From Bog-473 sp963800725 (GTDB lineage: Bacteria > Actinomycetota > Acidimicrobiia > Acidimicrobiales > RAAP-2): a stretch of 64,000 nucleotides of DNA. The number at the start of each line of letters is the position of its first letter. Position 1 is the first letter of the stretch. Of the stretch, positions 36,950 to 47,221 are shown piece after piece. The stretch spans positions 124,001 to 188,000 of the forward strand of contig CAWDCE010000022.1 of the NCBI GenBank assembly GCA_963800725.1, read 5' to 3'. A model generated the notes under the pieces. The model was not told where the DNA came from, made no database searches, and worked only from the letters and a program-made list of their open reading frames with translations. The translations under genes were made by a program, and so were the position numbers.

Positions 36950-38486
36950 ATGTCGGGCGAGCGTGTGGCGGGCACCGAACGTGACACCGGCAAGGCACCC
37001 GACGCCCCGATCCCCACCCCGACGTCAGCCCATCTGGCGGCGCTTGGGCATCGGGGGCGCGTATCACGGCGATCTTCGTGTTGGGGGCGCGCTGGCGCTG
37101 TCGTTCTCGATGGGCGGCCTCTCCTACTTCACCACCCGGCACTTCTTGTCGGCCGAACGCGAGTCGCAGCCCAACGCCAGGCGTTCGCCAACGCCACCTT
37201 GATCCGCAGTTCGCTGATTGCCGGCAACACGGGCTACGCCGACCTGTCGGCCTCCCTCGACGCCGGGTCGGACTCGCATTCGATCCTCATCCACAAGGGC
37301 AAGCCGTATACCGGCTCGTTATCGCTCAGCCCTTCATCGATCCCCGACAAGTTGCGCGACGTGGTGCTGGTCACCGCCGCCACCCAGACCTTCCGCAGCG
37401 GCGTGCAAGGCCAGCCTCAGATCGTCGTCGGGGTACCCATCCCTTCGGTCCAGGCCGCCTATTTCGAGGTCTTCCCGCTCTCCGACCTCGATCACATCTT
37501 GCGCGTCCTCGGCCTGACCCTCATTGGGGGCGGGCATCGTGACCACCTTGATCGGGGCCGCCCTCGGTCGCTTGGCCAGCGATCGGGCACTGCGCCCATT
37601 GGCCGGCGTCTCGAGAGCCGCGGTGGCCATCGCCGGTGGCGAACTCGAGACCCGGCTCAAGCCCGACCCGGCCGATCCCGACCTGGTGGGGCTGACTACC
37701 TCATTCAACGCAATGGTCGATGAACTCCAGGTCCGCATCGAGCGCGGAAGCCCGTTTCAACTCCGACGTCAGCCACGAGTGCGCTCGCCGCTTACCACGC
37801 TGTCGGCCTCGCTCGAAGTGCTCGAAGCCGACCACGATGAACTCCGCCCGGGCCCGGCGTGCCTTGCAGCTCCTCGGGGAGGACTTGCGGCGCTTTCAGC
37901 GAATGGTGGGTGACCTCTTGGAGATGTCGCGTGCCGACGCCGGCTCGGTCGATGTGTCCCTAGAAGAGGTCAACGTCTGCGAACTGGTCCAGCGGGCCGT
38001 CGATGCCGGGGTGCGCAGCTTGGGCGAAGCGGCCTCACGCGCTGCATCGTCTTCGGTGATGGGGTGACGACTTCGGGTCGACGTCGACAAGCGCCGGTTC
38101 GAGCGCGTCATGGCCAATCTCTTGGAGAACGCCGCCAATTATGGCGGCGGGGCCACCGTGATTTCGGCTGAGCCAAGGCGACGGGGCCCGAGGATGCGGC
38201 GACGGGCGACGCCTCGCTCGACGGGCTCGGCCACGTCGACATCAGCGTCGACGACGAGGGTCCGGCGTCAATCCGGGGCGAGCGCACCCAGATATTCGAG
38301 CGCTTCTTCCGGGGTCCGGTCTCGGGCCGGCGGGGCACGGGCACGGGGACCGGGTTGGGGCTGGCCCTGGTCGCCGAGCATGTCCGCCTCATGCACGGCG
38401 AGGTCCGGGTCGAGTCGTCGCCCGCTGGCGGAGCGCGCTTCGTGGTGACGTTGCCGGTGGCGACCGACGAAGGGGATCCCGAATGA
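36950..38486 (+). CDS. Sensor histidine kinase, MtrB-like (frameshifted in assembly)
   Basis: Membrane sensor kinase paired with the upstream regulator. A first helix (VLGALALSFSMGGLSYF region) precedes an extracytoplasmic domain of about 110 residues. A second helix (IGAGIVTTLIGAALG) and HAMP domain follow, then the H-box FNSDVSHE..RSPLTTLSAS, N-box NLLENAANYGG and G-box TGTGLGLALVAEH. At least seven 1-nt indels must be bridged between 37040 and 38330, so exact residues at the joins are uncertain. The TGA at 38484-38486 overlaps the ATG of the next gene. Reconstructed length is about 510 residues. Confidence 0.8.
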
Positions 38487-39106
38487 GGCGCAAGGCCCGG
38501 TGGCCCGGCGCCGGCGGTGGGTGGGCGCGTGGCCGCCGGGGCGATGGCAGCGGTGGCCTTGCAGTGGGTGCGCCATCCCGACCCAGGCGCATCCGAGCGC
38601 CATCTCTGCAATCGCGTCCCGTTCCACCTCCTCGACCCGCACATACCGACCACGTCGACCACCCAGCCACCGACGGTGTCGTTGGTGCCGGTCAAGATCT
38701 ACCTCTTGGGTCCGAACGCCCAGTCGACACGGTGCAGCGGCTGATCCCCTCGCCCGCTCCCCTCTCCTCGGTGCTCTCCTCGCTCGTGGTCGGCCCGACC
38801 CACGCCGAGGCCATCGCAGGGATCACCACCGCCATACCCACGTCGGTCCAGGTGCTCTCCGTCGTGACCGCCACAACGTGGTGACCGTGAACTTCAACAG
38901 CGCCTTTGCGCAGATCTCGGGCGCCGCCACCGAGCTGGCCGTCTCCCAGGTCGTCTTCACCATCGCGGCGCAAATGGGGTCGGGACCGGAGTGATCTTCG
39001 AGATCGGTGGCGAGCGGACCAGCGTGCCGATATCAAGCGGGGCCGAAGTGCTCGGTCCGGTCTATGCGTTGCAGTTCATTGCTGAACCGACGACGTCGCG
39101 CCCTAG
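38483..39106 (+). CDS. GerMN-domain protein, LpqB-like (frameshifted in assembly)
   Basis: About 205 residues with an N-terminal membrane segment, a Pro/Thr-rich linker and a GerMN domain: VKIYLLGP, TVQRLIPSPAPLSSVLSSLVVGPT, GITTAIPTSVQVLSV and VTVNFNSAFAQISG. GerMN domains occur in GerM and in LpqB, the lipoprotein partner of the MtrAB system. ATGA overlap with the kinase supports a single operon. I see no clear lipobox cysteine. Several indels (38510-38730, 38870, 38990) break the frame, and the stop at 39104 is my best guess. It converges with rsfS. Confidence 0.72.
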
Positions 39107-39118
39107 TGCGGGGTCGAT

Positions 39119-39495
39119 TCAGCCGGCGTGTTCGATCGAATTTCGCCATTCGAGGCGCGGTGCGCCCGACCAGAGGTGCTCGAGGTCGTAGTAGTCGCGC
39201 GTCTCTTGCAAGAACACGTGGACGATGAAGTCGCCGTAGTCCATCAACACCCACGTGGCGTCGCCGAGGCCTTCGACCCGCACCGGCGCCATCTGGTGGC
39301 TGTCCTTGATCGCCCGCTCGATCTCTTCAACCAAGGTGCGCACATGGCGGCTGTTCGACGCACTGGTGATGACGAACGCGTCAACCACACCGAAGAGCTC
39401 GGTCATGGCCAGGGCCACGGTGTCGGTGCCGAGTTTGTCGTCGGCGGCTTGGGCCGCGGTCGCGCGGGTGGCGGAATCGGTGCCGGCTCGGGCAT
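39119..39495 (-). CDS. rsfS: Ribosomal silencing factor RsfS (frameshifted near start)
   Basis: Binds uL14 and blocks subunit joining during starvation. The core has TDTVALAMTELFGVVDAFVI, SNSRHVRTLVEEIE and WVLMDYGDFIVHVF, ending LEWRNSIEHAG. The family N-terminus (ATRATAAQAADDKLG) is present but no start codon lies in that frame. ATG 39495 (MPEP) joins it if one base is missing near 39487, giving about 125 residues. It belongs to the nadD-rsfS unit. Confidence 0.88.
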
Positions 39496-39521
39496 CGGGG
39501 AGACACCCGTTGACTCAGGGC

Positions 39522-39776
39522 TCAACGCAACACGACCAATATCGCCACCGTGCCCGCGAAGCACATGGAAAGCAGAGCGATACTGCCCACAGCCCAGCGG
39601 CGCCGCATGCGCCGCTCAGCCCGGTTGTCACAGCGCCGCTCGGCCACAAGTTGGGCCCGTGATTGGGCCGTGGTGGTCGGCGCCGCTGCACTCGTCACCG
39701 GGTGAGGGGGGACCAAGGGAGCGGTCGGGAGCGGTCGCTGGGCAACCTCAGTGAACTGAGCCGACAGGGCACTCAT
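39522..39776 (-). CDS. Small single-pass membrane protein between nadD and rsfS
   Basis: An 84-residue protein that I do not recognise. It begins MSALSAQFTEVAQRPLPTAP, has a basic stretch (RRCDNRAERRMRRRW) and ends in one hydrophobic helix (VGSIALLSMCFAGTVAILVV), so it is a tail-anchored type with a cytoplasmic N-terminus. Its ATG overlaps the reconstructed nadD stop (ATGA), which supports it as a real gene. In other actinobacteria a LytR-CpsA-Psr gene can occupy this spot, but this protein is far too short for that. Confidence 0.65.
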   Translation of the reverse strand: MSALSAQFTEVAQRPLPTAPLVPPHPVTSAAAPTTTAQSRAQLVAERRCDNRAERRMRRRWAVGSIALLSMCFAGTVAILVVLR

Positions 39777-40375
39777 CTGCGCACAGCGTACAGATTGTGC
39801 GCAGCGATGCAACGCATTACCGCTTCGGGCACCAGTGCGCCCACGGATCTGCCCTCGACCAGGGATCTCGTAACCCTGAGCTCGACACGTCCACCTGGGG
39901 GCCATCCACGAAGCGCACGTCCCAGCCCTCCGGGGCGCGGGGCCGCTCGGCCCCGGGGCGCGAGACCACCGCCACGGTGACGAGTTGGGCGAGCTCGGCG
40001 GCGCGATGCCAGGTCTCGAGTTCACTCACGAGGTCGGCGCCGACGATCAAGAAAATGATCGGCTCGGGTTCGCCGGCCTCGAGCGTGGCGCGGCGAATCG
40101 GCCTCGACGGTGTCGATGCTGTAGGTCGCACCACCGCGGTCGATTTCAAGGCCACTGACCGCGGCGCCAGGGATCGACTCGGCCATGGCCGTGGTCATGG
40201 CGAGCCGGTCCGCCGCCGGGGTGATGGTGCGGGTGGGCGACTTCTGCCAGGGGTCATTGGCCACCATCAACCACAGGCGATCGAGGTCGAGTTGCTCGAG
40301 CACGGCCCGGGCCGCCGCGGCGTGCCCCGTGTGCGGTGGATCGAACGTCCCGCCGAAGATGCCGATCCGGGGCAC
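39773..40375 (-). CDS. nadD: Nicotinate-nucleotide adenylyltransferase (frameshifted in assembly)
   Basis: Makes NaAD in NAD synthesis. The nucleotidyltransferase motif GIFGGTFDPPHTGH starts the protein, with VANDPWQK and IIFLIVGADL further on. The C-terminal ISSTxxR-like motif reads DVSSSGLR. Frame breaks near 40090 and 39872 are bridged, giving the end HNLYAVRR with TGA at 39773. I choose GTG 40375 (VPRIGIFGG), 16 nt after the reconstructed stop of the upstream oxidoreductase; TTG 40405 is an alternative. About 200 residues. Confidence 0.9.
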
Positions 40376-40391
40376 GGTGCCCCGGGTCGCC

Positions 40392-41332
40392 TCACGTCCC
40401 GGCAAGGCGGGCGATCACCGGCGCCATTGACTCGAGCTCACCTTCATGGACCACGATGTTGGTGAAACCCAAATGTCTCGCGGCGCTCTTGGAGGGTCTC
40501 GGTGATTTCCTCGGTTGTGCCAACGAGTGCGATCGGCGCGGTGCGCAGCTCGGCGGGGGCCAGTCCTAAGGGTTGTGCCAGGGCATCGATCACCGTTTCG
40601 GTCTCGGCTGCATTGGCGCTGACATGCACCGCGGCCGTCCAGCATTGCAACTCGATCTGGTCGGCCCGCTGGGCGCGCCGCGGCCGTGGCCCAGCCCACG
40701 CGCTCGGTGTACTTGTCCGCCACCGATTGCGCCGCCACCTCCTTGCCGATGGCCCCCGCAGCCAGGCTCGGCACGATGCTGACGGTGTCCGCGAATTGTC
40801 CGGCCAAGGTCAAGATGCGCCGACTCCCGCCACCTATGACCAGCGGTGGACCCCCCGGCGTGATCGGCGCCGGTGACGCGGTGACGCCAGACACCGAGTA
40901 ATACGTTCCGTCGAACGTCGCTGAACCATCGCGCCAGAGCCGCCGCATGATCTCGAGGCTCTCGGCCAACTTGGCGATCCGCACCGAGGCGGGCTCCATG
41001 GCGATCCCCGACTGCTCGTAGTCGGTGCGCAACCAACCCGCCCCGAGCCCGAATTCGAAGCGCCCGGCGGTCACCACGTCCATGGTCGCCGCCTCCTTGG
41101 CCAAGATCACCGGGTGGCGAAAGTCGTTGTCGAGGACCAGTGTCCCGAGTCGAAGTGTCGTCGTTGCCTCGGCCGCGATGCTCAGTGCGATCATCGGCGC
41201 CCACTGCTCGTCGAGATGGTCGGGGACCCAGAGGGTCGAGTAGCCAAGATCTTCGATCGTGCGGGCGAGGGTCCGCCATTGGTCGACCGACGTCGCCTGG
41301 GACGCTTGGAGGCCGAAGCGGAACGGTGCCAT
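40392..41332 (-). CDS. LLM-class F420-dependent oxidoreductase (frameshifted in assembly)
   Basis: Luciferase-like monooxygenase fold, about 313 residues. It begins MAPFRFGLQASQATSVDQW and has GYSTLWVPDHL, GTLVLDNDFRHPVILAKEAAT and RFEFGLGAGW, characteristic of F420-dependent LLM proteins of the MSMEG_2516 type. Two indels, near 40665 and 40460, are bridged to reach GFTNIVVHEGELESMAPVIA and the TGA at 40392. The substrate is unknown. TAGGAT lies 8 nt before the start, back to back with the aroG promoter. Confidence 0.85.
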
Positions 41333-41340
41333 GGGCGGCG

Positions 41341-41358
41341 ATCCTACGGCGTTAGCCT
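41341..41358. promoter_or_regulatory. Divergent leaderless -10 elements of the LLM gene and aroG
   Basis: TAGGAT on the minus strand (41346-41341) lies 8 nt before the LLM start. TAGCCT on the plus strand (41353-41358) lies 6 nt before the aroG start at 41365. The intergenic region is only 32 bp, so the two promoters are face to face and cannot both be occupied fully. Confidence 0.5.
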
Positions 41359-41364
41359 GGTGCG

Positions 41365-42732
41365 ATGGCGGCTCCGCAGCAGACCTCGTTCGAATCTGCC
41401 TGGACGGCCGCCTCGTGGCGCCAGTATCCGGCCGCGCAACAACCCCAGTGGCCGGATGCCGAAGCGCTCAAGGCCTCCGAAGCCACGCTCTCCTCGCTCC
41501 CCCCGCTCGTCTTCGCCGGAGAAGCCCGCCGCCTGACCGAGCAATTGGGCGACGTGGCCGACGGGCGGGCGTTCTTGCTCCAGGCCGGCGATTGTGCGGA
41601 GTCCTTCGCCGAGTTCTCCGCCGACGCCATTCGCGACAAGCTCAAGATCATCTTGCAGATGGCCGTCGCCCTCACCTACGCCGCCGGCGTGCCGGTGGTC
41701 AAGGTCGGACGCATCGCCGGACAGTTCGCCAAACCGAGGTCAGCTGACACCGAGAAGATCGGCGACACCGAGTTGGCGTCGTTTCGGGGCCACATGGTCA
41801 ACGACGAAACCTTCGACGAAGCGGCCCGCCGACCCGACCCGGCGCGCTGGTCGCGGCCTATCACCAGTCCGCGTCGACGATGAACCTGCTGCGGGCCTTC
41901 ACCAAGGGCGGCTTCGCCGATCTTTCCCAGGTGCACCTGTGGAACCGCCAGTTCGTGGCGTCGTCCACCGAAGGGCAACGCTATGAGCACATCGCGTCCG
42001 AGATTGACCGCGCGCTGCGCTTCATGGCCGCCTGCGGGATCGACCTCGGCGCCGAGGTCGGCCTGCACCAGGTCGACTTTTGGACTTCCCACGAGGCGCT
42101 CATCCTCCCCTACGAAGAGAGCCTGACCCGCATGGACTCGCTCACCGGGGAGTACTACGACTGCTCGGCGCACATGGTGTGGGTCGGCGAGCGGACCCGC
42201 CAACTCGACGGCGCCCACCTCGAATTCGTCTCGGGGGTCCGCAATCCCCTCGGTGTGAAAATCGGTCCCTCAGCCACGCCCGATGAGGTGCTGGCGTTGT
42301 GCGAGAAGTTGAATCCGGCGCGCACCGCCGGGCCGCCTCACCCTCATCACCCGCTTCGGTCGCGATTGCATCGAGGACAAGTTGCCGCCCTTGGTGGCAG
42401 CGGTGACCGATGCGGGTCACCGCGTGGTGTGGGCCTGCGATCCAATGCATGCGAACACCTTCACCAGCGAGGGTGGGCGCAAGACGCGGCGCTTCGACGA
42501 CATCTCGAGCGAGCTGCGCTCGTTCTTCGCCGTGCATCGCTCGGTGGGGACCTGGCCGGGCGGCGTGCACATCGAACTCACCGGCGACGACGTGACCGAA
42601 TGCCTCGGTGGGGCCGAAGAGATCTTCGAGGGCGACCTCGGTGTGCGTTACACCACGACATGCGATCCGCGCCTCAACGCCCGTCAGTCACTCGACCTGG
42701 CCTTCCGGGTCGCGGAGTTCTTGCGAAGCTGA
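41365..42732 (+). CDS. aroG: Class II 3-deoxy-7-phosphoheptulonate synthase (frameshifted in assembly)
   Basis: First step of the shikimate pathway, plant-like class II enzyme of 455 residues. Motifs: LLQAGDCAESFAEF, VPVVKVGRIAGQFAKPRS, STMNLLRAFTKGGFADLSQVH, ESLTRMDS and WACDPMHANTF. Two compensating indels near 41850 and 42325 break the frame in the middle. Leaderless start at 41365. It is the only shikimate gene in the window. Confidence 0.93.
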
Positions 42733-42763
42733 CGCTGCGCTCCTTGGTTGACGCGCCGGTTGG

Positions 42764-43546
42764 TCAGCGGGGTAACGACTCGCTCGTGGTGCGGGCCGGC
42801 ACCCCGTAGGCGTCGTTGAAGCGCAAGAGGACCGATCGCTGGGAGTCGGGGTCCCATTCCCATTCGGTCATCGAGGCGTGGAGCACCCGGGCCCAACCCC
42901 GCCGACGGGCCGACGGCGGGATGTCCAAGAACCCGATCATCGAGGCCTCGATCACACCGGCGTGCACCGCGGCCACCACCAAAGCGCCGCGGTGGCGCTC
43001 GCCCAGGCGACGCACCGCGCCACAAGCCCGGGCCACGAATCCCGACCAGCTTTCGCCCCCGGGCGCGATGAGTCGATCAGGATCGCGATCCCACTCGGGG
43101 ACGCCGAAACGGTCCACCACCTCTTGCCACCCCAACCCGTCGGCCTCACCGGGATGGACCTCACACAGATCGCAGTCCTGTTGAATCGCCAAGGTGCCGT
43201 CGCCCACGCTGGCTTGGAGCAGGGTCGCCGTCTCGATGGCCCGAGGGAGCACCGAGGCATAGAGCGCGGTGGCGTGGCGCAGTTCGCCGGTCGACTCGAG
43301 GCGGTCCGCCAGCGCCTCGACCTGGCGGTGACCGAACTCGCTCAGGCCCGTGCAGCCCGTGGTACCCCCGACGATCCCGTTGATGTTGCACTGCGCCTCG
43401 CCGTGACGCACCAAGACGATCCTCGTGGCACCGGGCGAGGCCCCGAATACCCGGCGCACCCCGTCGGGCACCCCGGCGGCCGCCCCGCGCCCGTCGGCCA
43501 CTGCGCCGGGTGCGTCCATGGGATCGACCTCGCCCGGACCGCTCAC
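42764..43546 (-). CDS. Histidine phosphatase superfamily protein (PGM-like)
   Basis: A 260-residue acid-phosphatase/phosphoglycerate-mutase-like protein with the catalytic RHGE motif at about residues 47-50 and the second histidine in AAVHAGVIEASM. I choose GTG 43546, which overlaps the stop of the VWA gene by 4 nt (GTGA). ATG 43519 is also possible. The first 35 residues are Gly/Ala-rich and poorly conserved-looking. Co-translation with the VWA-MoxR pair suggests a linked function, but the substrate is unknown. Confidence 0.85.
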   Translation of the reverse strand: MSGPGEVDPMDAPGAVADGRGAAAGVPDGVRRVFGASPGATRIVLVRHGEAQCNINGIVGGTTGCTGLSEFGHRQVEALADRLESTGELRHATALYASVLPRAIETATLLQASVGDGTLAIQQDCDLCEVHPGEADGLGWQEVVDRFGVPEWDRDPDRLIAPGGESWSGFVARACGAVRRLGERHRGALVVAAVHAGVIEASMIGFLDIPPSARRRGWARVLHASMTEWEWDPDSQRSVLLRFNDAYGVPARTTSESLPR

Positions 43547-45016
43547 GCCAGGTTGCCGACGAAATGTTCGAGCTGGCGCAGCGTGCGGCACTCGACCACG
43601 TCGTCACAATGCGCGGCATATTCACCGACGATCGAGTCGCCCGAGCCCCAGTAGTCGCGCGGTTCGGGATTGAGCCAGTACACCCGACGGGCCTTGCGCT
43701 GGAGATCTTCGACCACCCAGGCGCCCGAGGCGTGGTAGTTGTTGCGGGCGTCGCCGAGCAACAAGATGCTCGAGCGCGAGGTCACCTCGTCGCCCCAGCG
43801 CCGGTGGAACTCGCTGAGCGTGTGGCCGTAATCGGAATGGCCGTCCACCCAGATCACATCGGCCTCGAGATTGATGCGCGCCACCGCCTCGGCGGGGTCG
43901 ACGACACCTTCGAAGAACCGGGTGACTTCATCGATGCCGTCGACAAAGACGAAACTGCGCACCTTGGAGAACTGCGAGCTGATGGCATAGACCAGATGGA
44001 GGGTGAAGCGGGCGAAAGAAGCCACCGATCCCGAGATGTCGGCGATGACGAAGATCTCGGGCTTGGCCGGGCGCGGATGGCGAAAGCGCGGTTCGATCGG
44101 CACGCCGCCGGTGGACAGCGACCGCCGCACGGTGGCGCGGAAATCAAGCGGGCCCTTGCGGCCATGGCGGCGCTTGCGGGCCAGGCGCACCGCCATCTTG
44201 CGCGAGAGCGGCTGGAGGACGCGGTGCAACATGGCCAGCTCATCTCGGGTCGCGTGCATGACGTCGATGTCTTCGGGCAACGGCTTGCGCACCGAACGCG
44301 CCAGCGCCTCGGCGCCGCGATCTTCGACCAGGCGGCGACGGATCTCGGTTTCGACCGCCCGTCGGAACTTTTCGATGCGGGCCTTGAATTCGTCCGCCGC
44401 CAGGCGTTCTTCGAGATCGGTCAACCCGGCGCCACCGACCGATGCGCCCTGGGCCTGTTCGAGCAATTTGGCCAGCACGGCATCGAGATCGAGATTGCGC
44501 AGCGTCCGGTAGAGGTAATAGGTGCCCCCGACCGGCCGCCCGGGCTCCATGCCGGCATAGCGGTCGACCGCATTCTTCGCCACGACGTTCATCGAGCGCG
44601 GCGTCGGCTGAGAGGAGCGACTTGAAAAGCATTTCGGCCAGTTCCTCGGGCGTCATTGCTTCGCCGCTCCCACCGCCCTGCCACGACCGCCCCTGGCCCC
44701 GCGTCCCACCTTCACCCGCACCTGCACCTGCGCCCTCGTCGCCCGCGTCATCGCCCGCTGCGCCGTCCAGCTCGCCGGCGGCCGCACCGGCACCGCCTTG
44801 ATGGCGCACGGCGAAGAAGACCTCGAACGCAGTTTCAAAGGCCCGCCAGTGCGACGACGACTTCACTAACGTCGCCGCCAGGGCGTACTTGAGCCCCTCG
44901 CGGTCTTCGAGCGGGATGTGCTTGACGGCCTCCGCGGCATCGAGGTGCTCGGTCAACGACACGGGCAACCCGGCGCGGCGTAGCTCGACGACGAAGCCCG
45001 AAAGAAGATCAAGCAC
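43543..45016 (-). CDS. CoxE-like VWA-domain protein (frameshifted in assembly)
   Basis: A protein of about 491 residues made of a helical N-terminal part, a Gly/Ala/Asp-rich low-complexity linker and a C-terminal von Willebrand A domain with the MIDAS motif DISGSVAS. CoxE-type VWA proteins act with MoxR AAA+ ATPases as metal-insertion or remodelling chaperones. The MoxR gene lies 18 nt upstream. One indel near 44590 splits the gene, between residues LLSADAAL and NVVAKNAVDRY. No cox or other molybdenum-enzyme genes are nearby. Confidence 0.86.
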
Positions 45017-45034
45017 GCGACAGCGCTCCTTCGC

Positions 45035-45965
45035 CTACCCCGCCGCCGTGAGCAGTTCCTTGGCGGCCCGCTCGATGTCGCTTTGGTATTTCAACAAGAC
45101 ATGGAGGGTGTCGCGCGCTCCCGCGGCGTCGATGGTCTCGACCCCCAAGATGACCAGGGTCCGGGCCCAGTCGAGCGTCTCGGACACCGAGGGGGCCTTG
45201 CGCAACTCCAGCGTGCGCAGCGAGCGCACGATGCGGGCCACCTGATCGGCCAGTTCCAAGGTGATCCCGGGCACCCGCGAGCGCACGATGTCGCGTTCGC
45301 GTTCGAGATCGGGGTAATCGACGTGGAGGTACAGGCAGCGGCGCTTGAGCGCTTCGGACAACTCGCGGGTGTTGTTCGACGTCAAAAAGACCATCGGCAG
45401 CCGTGTGGCCTTGACCGTTCCGAGCTCGGGGATCGACACCTGGTACTCGCTGAGGATCTCGAGGAGCAGGGCCTCGGTCTCGAGCTCCACCCGGTCGACC
45501 TCGTCGACCAGCAGCACCGTCGGGTCGGTGGAGCGGATGGCTTCGAGCAACGGGCGGGCCAAGAGGAACTCTTCGGAGAAGATGTCCTCTTCGAGTTCCT
45601 TCCACGAAGGACCTCTCGCGCTCACCCTCGCCGTGCTCCCCCGCCTGGATGCGCAAGAGCTGCTTGCGGTAATTCCACTCATAGAGGGCCTTGGACTCGT
45701 CGAGGCCTTCGTAACACTGGAGCCGGATGAGCCGCGCCCCGGTCAGTTCGGCGACCGACTTGGCCAGTTGGGTCTTGCCGGTGCCCGCGGGTCCTTCGAC
45801 CAGGACCGGCTTGGCCAGGCGGTCGGCGAGATAGACGACGCCGCTGATGGCCTCGTCGGCGAGATAGCCGACCTCGGCCAGGCCGCCGCGCACGTCGTTG
45901 AGCGAAGCGAATCGGGCGGGTCCGGCGTCGGGGAGGCCCAGACCGCTCGGTGTGGCGTTCGTCAT
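45035..45965 (-). CDS. MoxR-family AAA+ ATPase (frameshifted in assembly)
   Basis: An ATPase of about 310 residues with Walker A EGPAGTGKT, Walker B VLLVDEVDR, sensor 1 FLTSNNTRELSEALKRRC and a helical lid domain. One indel near 45605 is bridged. ATG 45965 overlaps the proA stop (ATGA), tying it to the proB-proA operon. It works as a pair with the downstream VWA protein in known systems. Confidence 0.9.
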
Positions 45966-47217
45966 CGACGCACCTGCCCGTCGCCGCGCACGACCCATTT
46001 GGTGCTAGTCAACTCTCGTACTCCCATCGGTCCGCGGGCATGAAGTTTTTGGGTGGAGATTCCCACCTCGGCACCGAGCCCGAGTTCGTTGCCGTCAATG
46101 AAGCGGGTCGACGCGTTGATCAGCACGGCCGCGGCGTCGACCTCGGTCACGAAGCGCTCCGCCGTGTGCACGTCGCTGGTCACAATGGCCTCCGAATGTC
46201 CCGAGCTGTACCGCGCGATGTGATCGATTGCGGCATCGAGGTCGTCGACCACGCCGACCGCCACGATCGGGCCCAGGAATTCGGTGGCAAAGTCGTCGTC
46301 ACTTGCCGCCACCGCGTCGGGGACCAGTGCGCGCACCGCCTCGTCGCCGCGCACCTCAACGTCGGCCGCGGCCATGGCCCGGGCCAGCTCGGGCACGAAG
46401 ACCTCGGCTACGCCGCACGTGGACGAGGATGGTCTCGGCCGCGTTGCAGACACCGAAGCGCTGCGTCTTGGCGTTGAGCGCGATCTCCAGCGCCATGTTG
46501 AGGTCGGCGGCCGAATCGACATAGACGTGGCAATTGCCGTCACCATCGAGCACGTAGGGCACACTGGCATGCTCGAGCATCGATGCGATCAACGACGGGC
46601 CGCCCCGCGGGATCAGGCAGTCGATCAGGCCGCGCAGCTGCATGAAATTCGACGGCGGTCTCGTGGGAGATGTCCTCGACCAGGGCAACCGAGTCGGCCG
46701 GGAGTCCGGCCTTGACGCAGGCCCGCCGCAGGAGGGCCACCACCGCCTGGTTCGACGCCAAGGCCGAGCCCGAGCCACGCAAGAATGCGGCGTTGCCCGC
46801 CTTGAGGCACAGACCGGCGGCGTCACTCGTCACGTTGGGCCGGTTCTCGTAGATCACCCCAATGACACCGAGCGGCACACGCACGCGGGTCACCGCCAGC
46901 CCGTTGGGGCGGACCCACCCTTCGACGACTTCGCCGACGGGGTCACCAAGCGCGGCCATACTGCGCAGACCGGCCGCCATGGCGTGGACCCGATCCTCAC
47001 TGAGGCGCAGGCGATCCAGGGCGGCGGGGGCCAGACCCGCAACCTCGGCCCGGGACAAGTCGGCCGCATTGGCCTCCAACACCGTGGCCCATTCGGCGTC
47101 CAAGAGATCAGCTGCCATCAAGAGCGCCTCGTCACGGACCACGACCGACGAACGTGCGACCAGGCGTGCGGCAGCCTGGACGCGCCGCGCCAGCTGCTCA
47201 AGTGCCGGTGAAGTCAC
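45962..47217 (-). CDS. proA: Gamma-glutamyl phosphate reductase (frameshifted in assembly)
   Basis: Second step of proline synthesis. The aldehyde-dehydrogenase fold has VPLGVIGVIYENRPNVT, RGSGSALASN, the catalytic cysteine in TQRFGVCNAAET and the C-terminal HARGPMGVRELTSTKW. Frame breaks near 46645 and 46415 are bridged to about 417 residues. I choose GTG 47217, 4 nt after the proB stop. Confidence 0.93.
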
Positions 47218-47221
47218 CCAA

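Noticed and set aside
36263..39106. Programmed frameshifting as explanation for the many frame changes
   Set aside because: The changes are numerous, in both directions, in unrelated genes and without slippery sites with downstream structures; sequence error is simpler.
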